Counted from the stretch's first letter, positions 1 through 9,838 are shown. The stretch: 64,000 nucleotides of DNA from an uncultured Alphaproteobacteria bacterium (GCA_934271715.1 CAKQRZ010000007.1:1-64000), one strand, 5' to 3'. Notes: generated from the letters alone by a model not told the origin. Made by a program: numbers and translations.

Positions 1-132
1 ATGAAAAATAAGCTATTCAAAGGTCTCTCTCTCTCTCTGCAAATCCTAAACATCTGATTAAAGGCATATTTTCTGCCGCTCAGCTTGTTTTTGCAGAGTT
101 CGGCGTAAAAAATCACACATTCGAAAATAACA
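1..132 (+). repeat. CT-repeat 5' module, copy 1 (truncated by window edge)
   Basis: The window opens exactly on the ATG of a module found four times (also at 22336, 39168 and 47877). It encodes MKNKLFKG, then a (CT)7 tract at 25-38, then about 90 nt of conserved sequence. Read from the ATG, the frame ends after 18 codons (TGA at 55-57). Read from the GCA at 39, it stays open through the prepilin-like gene that ends at 1016. Removing one CT (or adding two) would fuse the two. The promoter lies outside the window. Confidence 0.8.
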
Positions 133-164
133 AGTTCAGAAGCAACTCTATAAAGAGTTCTGGA

Positions 165-1016
165 TTGCTTCGCGTTGCTCGCAATGACGCCGAAAAAAAC
201 AACATCGCATTTAAGGGGTTGGATGCCTTGCGGCAATACGCCTCAAAATTCTTCAAAACTGCGGAGAGCGGTGTAGATAAAGTGGGTTCTAGCTGCGAGA
301 AAAATCCTAGTGTACATTGGAGGTACATGAATTTTTTGAGACAGCGTAAAACTGCTTTAGATGCGCCGCTATACGCGGTTTCAGCCGGGCGGTCAATGAT
401 TGAAATGCTCGGCGTATTGGCAATCATCGCCGTTTTAACAGTAGGAGGAATTGCAGGCTACTCCAAAGCGATGGAAAAGTTTAAGCTTAATAAAATCATC
501 GGGGAATATTCAATGTTTCTTTATAATATGATGGAACATTTGGATGACTTACACCGCTTGGCGCATGAAACAACTCAGTCTTCGCAAGTAATTACTGAAG
601 AATTATACGCCATGAACATTGTGCCTGACATTTGGTCGCAGGAATCAACTCAATATTTTAAGGACAGTATGGGAAATTCCGTTGGCGTCAGCGTTGCTCC
701 TTATAAGGACACACTCTTACCGGACCGTCTTTCCGTCAGCATATATTTAGGCGGTTTAACAAATACAAATTCAGCCGGTTTCACAGTTAATTTATGCACC
801 AGTTTTTTTACAGATATTTTAATTCCACTGCAAAGCACATTGATTGATGCTAAATTATTCAGACATAAAAACGGGTTTTCGCAAGAGTGGGCCGGTTCTG
901 CCTATTGTACGGCAAGCAGAAAATGCCTGAGCAACATGACTTTAAGCGATATACATGAACTCTGTTCTTCTTGCGATTCAAAAAATGATATTTGTCAGAT
1001 AAATTTTAATATTTAA
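165..1016 (+). CDS. Prepilin-like protein with long repeat-derived leader (copy 1)
   Basis: The protein is a type IV pilin or pseudopilin-like subunit. The cleavage site is Gly (codon 387-389) followed by R-S-M-I-E, with Glu at +5, then a hydrophobic helix and G-Y-S-K-A-M. The globular part has no enzyme motif and ends with C-L-S-N-M-T-L and a C..C......C cluster. The start is uncertain. TTG at 165 is only the first start-like codon, and the frame is open back to codon 39 behind the CT tract. An internal ATG at 327 has GGAGG three bases upstream, which would give a leader of about 20 residues. The leader includes a palindromic repeat peptide (A-R-N-D-A-E) also found in the copy at 39 kb. Pilus membership is inferred from the N-terminus only, because no pilus assembly genes are in the window. 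Confidence 0.8.
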   Translation: MLRVARNDAEKNNIAFKGLDALRQYASKFFKTAESGVDKVGSSCEKNPSVHWRYMNFLRQRKTALDAPLYAVSAGRSMIEMLGVLAIIAVLTVGGIAGYSKAMEKFKLNKIIGEYSMFLYNMMEHLDDLHRLAHETTQSSQVITEELYAMNIVPDIWSQESTQYFKDSMGNSVGVSVAPYKDTLLPDRLSVSIYLGGLTNTNSAGFTVNLCTSFFTDILIPLQSTLIDAKLFRHKNGFSQEWAGSAYCTASRKCLSNMTLSDIHELCSSCDSKNDICQINFNI

Positions 1017-1024
1017 ATATAGAA

Positions 1025-1060
1025 AAGAGCTTTTCAGAATTGCTGGAAAGCTCTTATTTT
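1025..1060. terminator. Bidirectional intrinsic terminator between pilin copy 1 and prfA
   Basis: AAGAGCTTTT pairs with GAAAGCTCTT around an 11-nt loop, followed by a short T-run on the + strand and A-rich flank on the other side. It lies between two convergent genes. Confidence 0.7.
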
Positions 1061-1080
1061 GATGTAACTAACTTGAAAAG

Positions 1081-2151
1081 TTAATCCATTTCCGCCAAGC
1101 GGTCGGCTTGGTCTTCGGCGATTAAAGCGTCAATAATTTCGCCCAGCGCTTCGCCGGAAACAACCTCGTCAAGTTTATACAAGGTCAGGTTAATCCGGTG
1201 GTCGGTAACACGCCCCTGCGGATAGTTATAGGTTCTGATGCGCTCGCTGCGGTCGCCGCTGCCTACCTGCAATTTACGTTTTTCCGAATAACTGGCGTCA
1301 ATCGCCGATTTTTGGCTGTCATACAATTTAGCGCGCAGGTGATTCATCGCCTTTTCTTTATTTTTAAATTGCGAACGGTCATCTTGGCATTGCACGACAA
1401 TTCCGGTCGGAATATGGGTAATACGAACCGCGGATTCCGTACGGTTAACGTGCTGACCGCCGGCACCGGAAGCTCTGTATACATCAATTTTTAAGTCGGC
1501 AGGATTGATATACATATCAACTTCTTCAATTTCCGGCAAAACCGCAACCGTTGCCGCCGAAGTATGAACACGCCCCTGCGACTCTGTTACAGGCACGCGC
1601 TGCACGCGGTGCGCTCCAGACTCAAATTTTAGCTTAGCAAAAACATCTTTACCGGTAATTTTTGCCGAAGCCTCCTTATAGCCGCCCAAGCCGTTTTCGT
1701 TGGCGTCCAAAATTTCAAATTTCCAGCCCTGCTTTTGCGAATAGCGCTGATACATTTCAAACAGCACCGCCGCAAACAAAGCCGCTTCATCGCCGCCTGT
1801 ACCGGCACGGACTTCCAAAATGGCGTTCTTTTCATCATCGGCTTCTTTCGGCAGCAGCAAAACGCGAATTTCTTTTTCCAATTCCGGCAGCTGCTCTTTA
1901 ATTTCATAATATTCAGCCTCCGCCATTTCACGCATTTCTTTATCCAAAGACGCGTCTTCCATCATGGCTTTGTCGTCCTGCATAGACTGAGCGTGCTTTT
2001 TATAGTTTTCAATAGCAGCGACAACCGGCTCCAAAACCGACAATTCTTTATTAAGCTTTACCAGCTCATCCGAAGAAATATTAGTGGAAAGCAAAGCCTG
2101 CACTTCTTCATAGCGGTTAACAACGTTGGCTAATTTTTCTTCAAAATTCAT
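1081..2151 (-). CDS. prfA: Peptide chain release factor 1
   Basis: Class I release factor that recognises UAA and UAG at the ribosomal A site and triggers peptidyl-tRNA hydrolysis. At 356 aa it has the family's usual length. The catalytic GGQ is at residues 231-233 inside G-A-G-G-Q-H-V-N-R. The codon-reading tripeptide is P-V-T at 187-189, where P-A-T is more usual, followed by E-S-Q-G-R-V-H-T-S. The coiled N-terminal domain spans residues 1-110. The ATG overlaps the hisS stop by 4 nt (ATGA), so the two are translationally coupled as the end of the ptsP / rodZ-like / hisS / prfA run. No prmC methyltransferase gene follows. A prepilin-like gene converges on its 3' end instead. Confidence 0.97.
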   Translation of the reverse strand: MNFEEKLANVVNRYEEVQALLSTNISSDELVKLNKELSVLEPVVAAIENYKKHAQSMQDDKAMMEDASLDKEMREMAEAEYYEIKEQLPELEKEIRVLLLPKEADDEKNAILEVRAGTGGDEAALFAAVLFEMYQRYSQKQGWKFEILDANENGLGGYKEASAKITGKDVFAKLKFESGAHRVQRVPVTESQGRVHTSAATVAVLPEIEEVDMYINPADLKIDVYRASGAGGQHVNRTESAVRITHIPTGIVVQCQDDRSQFKNKEKAMNHLRAKLYDSQKSAIDASYSEKRKLQVGSGDRSERIRTYNYPQGRVTDHRINLTLYKLDEVVSGEALGEIIDALIAEDQADRLAEMD

Positions 2152-3386
2152 GCGTTTATTTCCTCAACTATATTTGCAAACTTAACATTTTTCTGTTCAC
2201 CGCTATCCAAATCTTTAACAGACGCTTCGCCTTTTGCCAATTCATCAGAACCGATAATAACGGCCTTAAACGCGTTAGCTTTAACAGCCTTAGTCATACG
2301 TTTTTTCATATTTCCGCTATAGCTTTGTTCAACACGGAATCCGGCATGGCGCAGCAGATTGGAAATTTCCAGAGCCTTATCCTCGGCATCTTCTCCCATC
2401 GGAATAACCGCAACCGGACGCGGCATCTCCACATCGTTTTCCAAAAGCATTGCCAAGCGTTCCACTCCGCATGCCCAACCGATACCGGCAACGTCGCCGC
2501 CGCCCATCTGAGCCACCAAGCCGTTGTAACGGCCACCGGCCAAAACTGTGCCTTGCGCGCCGAGCTTATCTGTTGTCAGCTCAAAAACCGTGTGCGAATA
2601 ATAATCCAAACCGCGCACCAGACGATTGTTTACGCGGTATTTTATACCTAACAAATCCAATCCGTGCAGAACTTTGGCAAAAAACTCCTTAGAGGTTTCA
2701 TTCAGGCTGTCAGCATAAAGCGGAGCATTTTCCACCACCGCTCTATCACATTCCTCTTTAGAATCTAAAACACGCAGCGGATTGCGTTCCAGACGATTTT
2801 TGCTGTCTTCGGAAAGCTCATCATAATGTTCTTTTAAATAAGCAACCAATTCGGCGCGATATGCGTCACGGCTTTCATCATCGCCCAAAGAGTTGATTTC
2901 TACCACGACCTGACCGCTAAGACCCAATTTTTCCAAGAACTCATAAGCCATAGAAATAACTTCTATATCGGCTTGCGGCGTCTCAACCCCCAAAAGTTCT
3001 ACGCCAAATTGCGTAAACTGGCGCTGACGTCCTTTTTGCGGACGCTCATAGCGAAACATAGGTCCGGTATAATAAAACTTAACCGGCAGGTTCTGCTGCA
3101 TACCATTAGAAACAAACGCGCGCACCACGCCTGCTGTCCCTTCCGGACGCAAAGTCAGGCTTTCGCCGCCCTTATCATTAAAGCAATACATCTCCTTTGT
3201 TACAATATCTGAAGTATCCCCCAGATTTCGGGCAAAAACTTCCGTAAACTCAAAAATAGGAGTTTCTATTTCTTCAAAACCATATTTTTCAACAACGGCA
3301 GAAGCTTCTGCTGCAACTTTTTTCATTTTTCTTTTAGCGGTTCCATACAAATCGTATGTACCGCGGACACATTGTACTTTAGACAT
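2148..3386 (-). CDS. hisS: Histidyl-tRNA synthetase
   Basis: Class II aminoacyl-tRNA synthetase charging tRNA-His. Its 412 aa match the bacterial form. Motif 2 is seen as [10 protein letters not shown] at about 111-120. The histidine-specific loop R-G-L-D-Y-Y is at 258-263, and a C-terminal anticodon-binding domain follows. The start has AGGA six bases upstream of the ATG. It begins two bases after the RodZ-like gene stops and overlaps prfA by 4 nt, so one transcript is likely. Confidence 0.97.
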   Translation of the reverse strand: MSKVQCVRGTYDLYGTAKRKMKKVAAEASAVVEKYGFEEIETPIFEFTEVFARNLGDTSDIVTKEMYCFNDKGGESLTLRPEGTAGVVRAFVSNGMQQNLPVKFYYTGPMFRYERPQKGRQRQFTQFGVELLGVETPQADIEVISMAYEFLEKLGLSGQVVVEINSLGDDESRDAYRAELVAYLKEHYDELSEDSKNRLERNPLRVLDSKEECDRAVVENAPLYADSLNETSKEFFAKVLHGLDLLGIKYRVNNRLVRGLDYYSHTVFELTTDKLGAQGTVLAGGRYNGLVAQMGGGDVAGIGWACGVERLAMLLENDVEMPRPVAVIPMGEDAEDKALEISNLLRHAGFRVEQSYSGNMKKRMTKAVKANAFKAVIIGSDELAKGEASVKDLDSGEQKNVKFANIVEEINA

Positions 3387-3388
3387 TT

Positions 3389-4354
3389 TTATTCCTGTTT
3401 TTGTTCCGGTAAAATATATTTATCCAAACTGATATTGGTCTGTTTCATGGCAGAAGCGATTTTAGTCAGCTTGCCGTCAACGTAAAAATCTACATTATAA
3501 TAGCGTCCGACCGAAACGACTATTCCGGCTTCGTTCGGCACATCATATTTAAAGCCTTTACTATATATTCCGCTCAGCAGAATTTTATCACCTTGTTTGA
3601 GTTCCAACCAAGATGGACCGGCAAATGAAATGCGGATTTTAGTAGGCGTCGGCGAGGCCGGCTCGTCAGATGTCGATTTAGTTTCAGGTTCTTCAGCCGT
3701 CACAGAGTTTTCTGTTTTTACTTCGGTGTTTATTTCGGTGTTTACTTCTGTGTTTATCGTTTCGTTTTCCGATTTTTTTATTTCTTGCTCAATATTTTTT
3801 GTGACAGTCTCAGCCTCTGCCACAGGCTCTTTTTTTTCTGTTTCCGTATTTTCAGATACCGCATCTATCTGTTCAGGCTCGGTTTCTTCTATTATCACAG
3901 GTTCTGGCACAACATCATTTTGCGCCATTTCCTTTTCTTCGGACAGCCGTTTTTCTTGGTTATAGGAAGAAACACCACGCCAAGCCGCAAAAATCAGCAC
4001 AACGCCGACTAACCCGATTATAACATGGCGCAAATTCGGACCGGCATATTCAACCGGCGGCGTGTTTTCCTCAGAGCCGGTGTCTTCTTCATTTTCCTGC
4101 TCGGCATACACAGCCTGCCGGTAGGCCTGTACAATGCGCGGCGAATTTAAACCTAAATATTCGGCATAACTGCGAACAAACCCCAACCCGTACGGAATTG
4201 GAGGCAAATCCTTTGACGACAAATTTTCTATGGCTTCCAAATAAAATTTACGAATACATAAATCTTTAGACACATCGCCTAAAGTTTTGCCTTTTTTCAG
4301 GCGGGTATTACGCAGCAATTCCCCGACATTTTGTGCTTCATCTACTTCTAACAT
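3389..4354 (-). CDS. rodZ: RodZ-like HTH membrane protein
   Basis: The protein matches the RodZ architecture: a cytoplasmic helix-turn-helix domain (about residues 8-80), one transmembrane helix (about 110-126), an acidic linker and a periplasmic C-terminal domain (about 235-321). In rod-shaped bacteria RodZ links the MreB cytoskeleton to cell-wall synthesis. The linker contains a short N-T-E-[VI] repeat near residues 200-215, probably low-complexity drift. It lies directly upstream of hisS, a common position for this family. The assignment rests on architecture and position; some annotations would call it only an HTH / DUF4115 protein. Confidence 0.8.
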   Translation of the reverse strand: MLEVDEAQNVGELLRNTRLKKGKTLGDVSKDLCIRKFYLEAIENLSSKDLPPIPYGLGFVRSYAEYLGLNSPRIVQAYRQAVYAEQENEEDTGSEENTPPVEYAGPNLRHVIIGLVGVVLIFAAWRGVSSYNQEKRLSEEKEMAQNDVVPEPVIIEETEPEQIDAVSENTETEKKEPVAEAETVTKNIEQEIKKSENETINTEVNTEINTEVKTENSVTAEEPETKSTSDEPASPTPTKIRISFAGPSWLELKQGDKILLSGIYSKGFKYDVPNEAGIVVSVGRYYNVDFYVDGKLTKIASAMKQTNISLDKYILPEQKQE

Positions 4355-4404
4355 CTTTTTAATTGACCTTTTTCTTTTCAGTTTGGGCGTTTATAACATA
4401 CTTT

Positions 4405-6621
4405 TTAGCTGATTGCAATAGTATGGTCATAAGCATAGGCTAATAATTGCGGACGCACGCTGGTTTTAGGAGATTTCAGCAAACTCCGCACATAATCCGC
4501 AACATCCTCGTTTTTCATGCTTAAAATCATTTTTTTAACGCTGGCATAAGCGGCGCCGGAAACCGACAGGTTGCGGTAGCCCAAACCAATCAGCACCATT
4601 GCTTCCAGCGGATTGCTCGCCATTTCGCCGCAGACAGAGCAATAAACCTTATATTGTCCTGCTTTATCGGCAATCATTTTCATCAGCTTCAAAAACGGCG
4701 CCGACAGCACGTCATAGCGCGCCGTAAGCCGCGGATTGCCGCGGTCGCAGGCAAACACAAACTGATACAAATCATTAGTACCGACTGAAATAAAATCTAC
4801 CTGCTGCAAAATTTCATCCAGCTGAAACAAAACCGACGGCACCTCTATCATTATGCCGACATTGACTTTTGCGGCAGTCGGACGTCCGCGTTGCTTTTCG
4901 CGTTCATATTCCAGCATAAGCGTTTCTTTAGCCTCTAAAAACTCTTCGCAGGTGGAAACCATCGGAAACATCACATTAAGTTCTCTGCCGGCCGCCGCCC
5001 TCAGCATGGCACGGATTTGCTGGCGCAGAATAGAGCGCCGGTCAAGCGTGATGCGGATAGAACGCCAGCCGATAGCCGGATTATCCTCTTTAATTTCGCC
5101 CCAATACGGCAAAAACTTATCGGAGCCGACATCCAGACTGCGGAAAATGATTTTTTTACTGCCCATAGCTTCATATAAACGGGCATACTGCCGGCGCTGG
5201 CTTTCCACATCCGGCATTTTATCCGCCGACATAAACATTATTTCAGTACGGTACAGCCCGATGCCGTCGCAATGGGTCGGCTTTATATAGTCATAGTCCA
5301 AATCCAAGCCATAGTTCAGCGCCAGATTGATTTTTATATCGTCTTTAGTTTTGGTCGGCTGGCTGCTCAAACTTTCCAGCTCTTCAAAAACTTTTTGCAG
5401 CCCGACCGATTTTTTTTGATATTCCGCGATAAGTTTTTCCGACGGGTTAGGATACAGCGTCCCCTCATCGCCGTTTACAGCTACCGTTTCGCCGGCTTTT
5501 ACCTCTTTCAGAACGCCGTAAATTTTAGCCACTACCGGAATATTCAAAGCCTTGGCGACAATAACCACATGCATGGTCGGCGAGCATTCTTCAATAACCA
5601 GCGCTTTGATTTTGGTGTAGTTATAATCCATTAAGTCGGCCGGTCCCATGCTTTGGGCAATTACCACAATATCCTCGTCGCCAGAGATAAACTCGCGGTC
5701 TACATCGCCGCCGATAAACGCCCGCAGACGGTCGGAAACATCGCGCAAATCATAAAGCTTTTCTTTAATATAAGGGTCGCTCGTTGCCGAAAGCTTGCTC
5801 CACATATCTTCATAAACATGCTCCACCGCCGCTTCCGCCGTATAGCCTTTGGCAATATCGGCGCTGATTTTTTTATACCAGCCTTTATCCAGCGCAAACA
5901 GGCGGTAGGCTTCCATAATTTCGGTAGTGTTGCCCATATAGCTGCCGGCCTGCGCTATTTTCTTGTCTATATACTCCACCATTTTGCGGCGGCCTTCGGC
6001 CAGCTTGGACTGTTCCAGCTCCACATTATCGGCAAAAATATTGACAAGTTCGCGCTGGCGGTAGTGCAGAACCGCTTTGCCCACGCCATAGCCTTTATTG
6101 ATACTGACACCATGCAGAGCATCGCGCATCACAATGCCTTTTTCGCGAATAAGCTGATTTTTATAATCTTCAAAAACACGTGATGTAAACAAATCCGTCA
6201 GCGGCAAACAAAGAGTTTCAACTTCTTCACTCTGCTTATCATCAAATCCCGAAGCATTGTGCTTGACTAAAACGGCAACTCCTATAGTAATATGCATACG
6301 GGTTACCGGTATACTGATTAAAGAGGTGTTTTTCGTTTCATCCACACAGATTTTTGTAACCTTTTCAGACGCGCTGCAGCCTATGGCACCTTCTTCATAA
6401 CGAATGTTTGTTTTATAATCCGCAGCCTGAAGCGCTCCGACAAGTTCTAAATAATTTTCGTCTGCCGTAGCATATAAAAGCGCTTCATCAACATTAAGCG
6501 AATCGACAAGCGACTGCAAAACTTTATGAATTTTTTCAGGCATCGCAGATTTTGCGGCTAGTTCTTCGCTGATAACTTTTTGAACGGCAAGCGCCTCGCT
6601 GACAATGCCCGACGTATTCAT
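4405..6621 (-). CDS. ptsP: PTS-Ntr enzyme I (phosphoenolpyruvate-protein phosphotransferase)
   Basis: First enzyme of the nitrogen-type phosphotransferase relay, moving phosphate from phosphoenolpyruvate to NPr. At 738 aa it has the N-terminal GAF sensor domain (about 20-150), the enzyme I N-terminal region, the swivelling domain with active His at about 351 (context T-M-H-V-V-I-V-A), and a PEP-binding TIM barrel with S-V-G-T-N-D-L. The histidine motif is slightly unusual because it reads T-M-H where the family normally has T-S-H. It heads the - strand run toward prfA. No sugar permease components are near, which fits a regulatory role. Confidence 0.93.
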   Translation of the reverse strand: MNTSGIVSEALAVQKVISEELAAKSAMPEKIHKVLQSLVDSLNVDEALLYATADENYLELVGALQAADYKTNIRYEEGAIGCSASEKVTKICVDETKNTSLISIPVTRMHITIGVAVLVKHNASGFDDKQSEEVETLCLPLTDLFTSRVFEDYKNQLIREKGIVMRDALHGVSINKGYGVGKAVLHYRQRELVNIFADNVELEQSKLAEGRRKMVEYIDKKIAQAGSYMGNTTEIMEAYRLFALDKGWYKKISADIAKGYTAEAAVEHVYEDMWSKLSATSDPYIKEKLYDLRDVSDRLRAFIGGDVDREFISGDEDIVVIAQSMGPADLMDYNYTKIKALVIEECSPTMHVVIVAKALNIPVVAKIYGVLKEVKAGETVAVNGDEGTLYPNPSEKLIAEYQKKSVGLQKVFEELESLSSQPTKTKDDIKINLALNYGLDLDYDYIKPTHCDGIGLYRTEIMFMSADKMPDVESQRRQYARLYEAMGSKKIIFRSLDVGSDKFLPYWGEIKEDNPAIGWRSIRITLDRRSILRQQIRAMLRAAAGRELNVMFPMVSTCEEFLEAKETLMLEYEREKQRGRPTAAKVNVGIMIEVPSVLFQLDEILQQVDFISVGTNDLYQFVFACDRGNPRLTARYDVLSAPFLKLMKMIADKAGQYKVYCSVCGEMASNPLEAMVLIGLGYRNLSVSGAAYASVKKMILSMKNEDVADYVRSLLKSPKTSVRPQLLAYAYDHTIAIS

Positions 6622-6652
6622 CTTTTATCCCTTGCATATTTATAAATTATAG

Positions 6653-6680
6653 TTGCAACCACACATTTAGTGTTTATACT
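6653..6680 (+). promoter_or_regulatory. Sigma-70-type promoter for the cupin gene
   Basis: TTGCAA, a 16-bp spacer and TATACT lie upstream of the cupin gene at 6719, whose SD is AAGGAG. The start site would be near 6687. Confidence 0.55.
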
Positions 6681-6718
6681 ACTTTTCAGTTTATGTAAAC
6701 ACAAAAAAGGAGATTAAA

Positions 6719-7084
6719 ATGGCAAATACTTATAAACGCGGGCAAAATGACAGACGCCCTTGGGGTACCTGGGAAGTTATTGACTGCGGCGACGGCTTTT
6801 GCGTAAAGCACATTGTGGTAGACCCGAACGGAATTTTATCGCTGCAGCTGCACCACGGCCGAGCCGAGCATTGGAATATTGTACGCGGCACCGCAACGGT
6901 TACGCTCGGCGAAGAAGTTTTAACTAAAAAAGTCGGCGAATCCGTGTATATCCCGGTAGAAACCAAGCACCGAATCCAAAACGCCACTAATGAACCGATG
7001 GAATTTATTGAAGTTCAGGTCGGCGAAAATCTGGATGAAAACGATATTGTCCGCTTTGAAGACAAATACGGGCGCACAAAATAA
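6719..7084 (+). CDS. Cupin, mannose-6-phosphate isomerase type II-like
   Basis: Single-domain cupin of 121 aa resembling the C-terminal isomerase domain of bifunctional ManC/AlgA proteins. Cupin motif 1 is seen as H-H-G-R-A-E-H-W-N-I-V-R-G (about 43-55). Motif 2 is Y-I-P-V-E-T-K-H-R-I (about 80-89), supplying metal-binding His and Glu. Members isomerise mannose-6-P and fructose-6-P or act as small sugar-binding cupins; the substrate here is not provable. A strong SD (AAGGAG) precedes the ATG. Confidence 0.8.
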   Translation: MANTYKRGQNDRRPWGTWEVIDCGDGFCVKHIVVDPNGILSLQLHHGRAEHWNIVRGTATVTLGEEVLTKKVGESVYIPVETKHRIQNATNEPMEFIEVQVGENLDENDIVRFEDKYGRTK

Positions 7085-7116
7085 AAATTTATGTGCATAA
7101 GTCGGGCATTTTGAAG

Positions 7117-7181
7117 AATCCCTCTTGAACTTTTTTAAAGGTTAATGAATCCTTAACAAAAAAGTTCAAGGGGGATTTTTT
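7117..7181 (+). terminator. 20-bp terminator-like hairpin that buries the SD of the ApaG-like gene
   Basis: The arm at 7117-7136 pairs with 7158-7177 over 20 bp with one G-U pair, and a smaller GTTAA/TTAAC helix continues inside. A T-run at 7176-7181 leads straight into the ATG at 7182. The only SD (AAGGGGG, about 7168-7174) is inside the right arm. The element can act as a terminator for the cupin gene and as a block on translation of the next gene. Confidence 0.8.
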
Positions 7182-7586
7182 ATGTTAAACAATTTTGATT
7201 ATTCAACAATGCAAACCGGCGACATTATAGTTTCGGCCTGCCAAGAATTGCTGGAAGAAAATGAATCCCGTCAAGAGCTTTGGGGCTATGTGCTGCGGAT
7301 TGAAAATAATTCTGACGAGCGCATCCGCCTGCTGGCTAAAGATTTGTGCATTACCGATGAAAAAGGCAACAGCCGCTATCTGCCGAGCTTGGGCTTTAAC
7401 GGCGAGCTTCCGGATTTGGAACCGGGCGAATGCTTTGAGTTTGAAGACACCGCTCAGCTGGACGGCGCCGCCGCTATTTTATACGGCTACTGCAAAGCAC
7501 TGACGACAAAAGGAAAAGAACTCAAAATCAAGCTGCCTGTGCTTAGTCTGAGTTCTTCTAAAAATTCTTCAGCTTGCTTTTGCTGA
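7182..7586 (+). CDS. ApaG-domain protein
   Basis: A 134-aa protein whose residues about 30-105 match the ApaG (DUF525) fold: Y-V-L-R-I-E-N-N-S, then L-C-I-T-D-E-K-G-N, then L-E-P-G-E-C-F-E-F. ApaG domains are small Ig/FN3-like folds of uncertain function. The usual G-V-V-G-E-Q-P stretch is altered to G-F-N-G-E-L-P. The C-terminus is Ser/Cys-rich (ending A-C-F-C). The chosen ATG is the only start with an SD, and that SD lies in the preceding hairpin. Confidence 0.75.
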   Translation: MLNNFDYSTMQTGDIIVSACQELLEENESRQELWGYVLRIENNSDERIRLLAKDLCITDEKGNSRYLPSLGFNGELPDLEPGECFEFEDTAQLDGAAAILYGYCKALTTKGKELKIKLPVLSLSSSKNSSACFC

Positions 7587-8195
7587 TTAGTATTCGGTAA
7601 TCGCGGTATTGCCTTTAATGTACATATTCAGGTATTTATGAATATTCATTTCCATGTGTTCATCAAAAGCATTAAACAATTTTACAACCATTTCATTCCA
7701 ATATTTTTCTTTATCTTCAATATTGGTATCTATCGGCATGCTCAATTCGCGATAGGCTTCTACAGAAGTTTGAGCCGATGATTTGTTATCGGTAACTTTA
7801 AGCAGCACGCTTAAATTTGCGTGATATTTCAAGCGGTCTTTCTGCAGCAGCTGTTCGGATTTTTCTTCTTTTTCGGTTACGCTGGCGTCTTTAATAATAA
7901 ATTCGGCCACGCGGTCAGAAGAATAATCAACCGCTTCCAGACGCTCATCAGCCCAAGTTTTGGCTGTTTTTTCAATAGAAATCGGGAACAAATGTTCAAC
8001 ATTCGGACGGGTAAATGACGGGGAAAATTCTGATTTTACTTCAATTTTTTTAACCATGAGTTCAATCGGCTTTTTGTTGTCAAAATGCAAATCGCTGTAC
8101 TTTTCCGGAGCAGCTTCATCATTGTTCATGGTTGAGCAAGCGCTTAAAATTCCGGCAAACGAAACGGCACAAAATGCTTTAAAAAAACTTTTCAT
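7587..8195 (-). CDS. Putative lipoprotein of unknown function
   Basis: About 202 aa with an N-terminal signal ending in a lipobox (L-S-A-C) near residue 20, so lipid-anchored after processing. The rest is charged and soluble with no domain I recognise. The start chosen gives M-K-S-F-F with GGGG nine bases upstream; an ATG at 8210 would add five residues. It converges with the ApaG-like gene with no gap. Confidence 0.7.
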   Translation of the reverse strand: MKSFFKAFCAVSFAGILSACSTMNNDEAAPEKYSDLHFDNKKPIELMVKKIEVKSEFSPSFTRPNVEHLFPISIEKTAKTWADERLEAVDYSSDRVAEFIIKDASVTEKEEKSEQLLQKDRLKYHANLSVLLKVTDNKSSAQTSVEAYRELSMPIDTNIEDKEKYWNEMVVKLFNAFDEHMEMNIHKYLNMYIKGNTAITEY

Positions 8196-8275
8196 ATTAA
8201 AATACCCCATAAATTGAACCTAATATTTAGATTTAACTTACAGGGTAATGTTTAAGATATGCTTAAAAATAAAGC

Positions 8276-9181
8276 TTAATGTTTCAAAAGTTCGCCTTTG
8301 TCAAAAGAATAAACTTGTCCGCAAAAATTACAGGTTGCCGTGATTTTGCCGTTTTCCACCATAGCGTTTATGTCGTCTTCTTTCATTGCGCTTAAAGTAG
8401 CCAGCAATTTTTCACGGCTGCAGCGGCAGCCAAAATAATATTCGTTGGCTTTAACCACACGCACCTGATGTTCATGGAACAGGCGGAACAAAATATCATC
8501 AGCGGTCAGGCTGCCGTCAAACATTTCCGCAGCGGTCAGGCTATCCAGCAGAATTTTATCTTCATTCCATTTTTCGGCAATTTCCTCTTCGCTTTCAGCT
8601 ATTTCCTTACCGCCTTTGACCGGCATTTTTTGAATTAAAATTCCCGCCGCCTGCCAGTAGTCGCCTTTTTTGTTCAGATACAAATGCAAATGGGTGTCAA
8701 TTTGTTCAGAATATTTAAAATAGCGCAAAGCGCATGCTTCTAAGGTATTGCCCTGCAAATCAACCACACCTTGATACAAGTCAGTTTCTTTGCCTTGGTC
8801 TATGGTAAAAATCAAGCTGCCTTTGCCCAGCCAAAACGGAGTAGCTTCCAGCTCGCCTTCGGTTTTGCGTAAAGCCTGCGCCTCCGCCATTTTATGTTCA
8901 TCAAAACGAGCGGTTGCACGCACCTTGCCTTCTGATGTAACATCTGCGACCAAATCTGAAATCGGCCCGTCGCCTTGAATTTGCAGCGTAAACAAACCAT
9001 CAAACTTCATCAAGCTGGCCAACATAACGCCCAAAGCAGTGGTTTCAGCCACCGCCGCACCAACATTATCCGGATATTTATGGTGCGAGAAAACTTCTTT
9101 CAAAACATTATCCAAACGCACCAACCGTCCGCGGAAAGCGTTGTTATCCAAATTAAAGGACACGCATTTATCTTTATTCAT
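8276..9181 (-). CDS. hslO: Hsp33 redox-regulated chaperonin
   Basis: Cytoplasmic holdase switched on by oxidation. It is 301 aa. The C-terminal zinc switch has all four cysteines, C252-x-C254 and C284-x2-C287. The N-terminal domain has the family's Ala/Gly-rich substrate-binding region. It is monocistronic, divergent from recX and followed by the small lipoprotein gene. The C-terminal cysteines make the call secure. Confidence 0.95.
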   Translation of the reverse strand: MNKDKCVSFNLDNNAFRGRLVRLDNVLKEVFSHHKYPDNVGAAVAETTALGVMLASLMKFDGLFTLQIQGDGPISDLVADVTSEGKVRATARFDEHKMAEAQALRKTEGELEATPFWLGKGSLIFTIDQGKETDLYQGVVDLQGNTLEACALRYFKYSEQIDTHLHLYLNKKGDYWQAAGILIQKMPVKGGKEIAESEEEIAEKWNEDKILLDSLTAAEMFDGSLTADDILFRLFHEHQVRVVKANEYYFGCRCSREKLLATLSAMKEDDINAMVENGKITATCNFCGQVYSFDKGELLKH

Positions 9182-9256
9182 CTTTTAAAAACCTCTTTGT
9201 GATTAAACTATTGTTCTATTATGCATAGATTTAGGGAGAAAAAGGAGACATTTCAA

Positions 9257-9838
9257 GTGAGTTACGAAAATTATCCCGAAACAAAGCCGCTTAAACCCAA
9301 ACGTCCTGCAAAAAAAATCACACCGCAGCGCCTGAAAAACATCGGCTTGTATTATTTAAAACGTTTTGAATCTTCGGTGGAAAATTTACGCTCGGTTTTG
9401 CAGAAACGCGTCAATCAATACGCCAAAGAGAATCCGGATTTTAACAAACAGGAAGCTTATCAATGGGTGGAAAATGTTTTGACGGAATTTGAAAAACTGC
9501 ACTATCTTGATGACAAACGTTTTACCGAAATCAAAGTCCGCAGCTATCTTTCCGCCGGCAAACCGGCTCGCTATATTCAAAATAAGCTGCGTGAAAAAGG
9601 CATTGCCAACGCACAAATTGAAGATATGCTGGACGACTTTGGCTATAATCCGCGGGAAATGGCTCTCAAATTGGCGAAACGCAAAAAAATAGGTCCGTTT
9701 CGTACCGATGAAGAATCCCGTAAGCAAAACCGGCAAAAAGATATGGCGGCTTTAATCCGCGCCGGCTTTGACTATGATGTTGTGTCCGAAATTATGGGGT
9801 CTGATTTTATTGCCGATGATACGGATGATGATTTATGA
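9257..9838 (+). CDS. recX: RecX regulatory protein
   Basis: Small helical protein modulating RecA filaments. About 193 aa with three-helix RecX repeats: L-x-Y-L-D-D-K-R-F in repeat 1, then R-E-K-G-I at about 110, and R-A-G-F-D-Y-D-V-V near the end. I chose GTG at 9257 because GGAG lies nine bases upstream; the in-frame ATG at 9221 has no SD. Its 3' end overlaps the convergent rlmH by 32 nt. recA is not in the window. Confidence 0.85.
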   Translation: MSYENYPETKPLKPKRPAKKITPQRLKNIGLYYLKRFESSVENLRSVLQKRVNQYAKENPDFNKQEAYQWVENVLTEFEKLHYLDDKRFTEIKVRSYLSAGKPARYIQNKLREKGIANAQIEDMLDDFGYNPREMALKLAKRKKIGPFRTDEESRKQNRQKDMAALIRAGFDYDVVSEIMGSDFIADDTDDDL

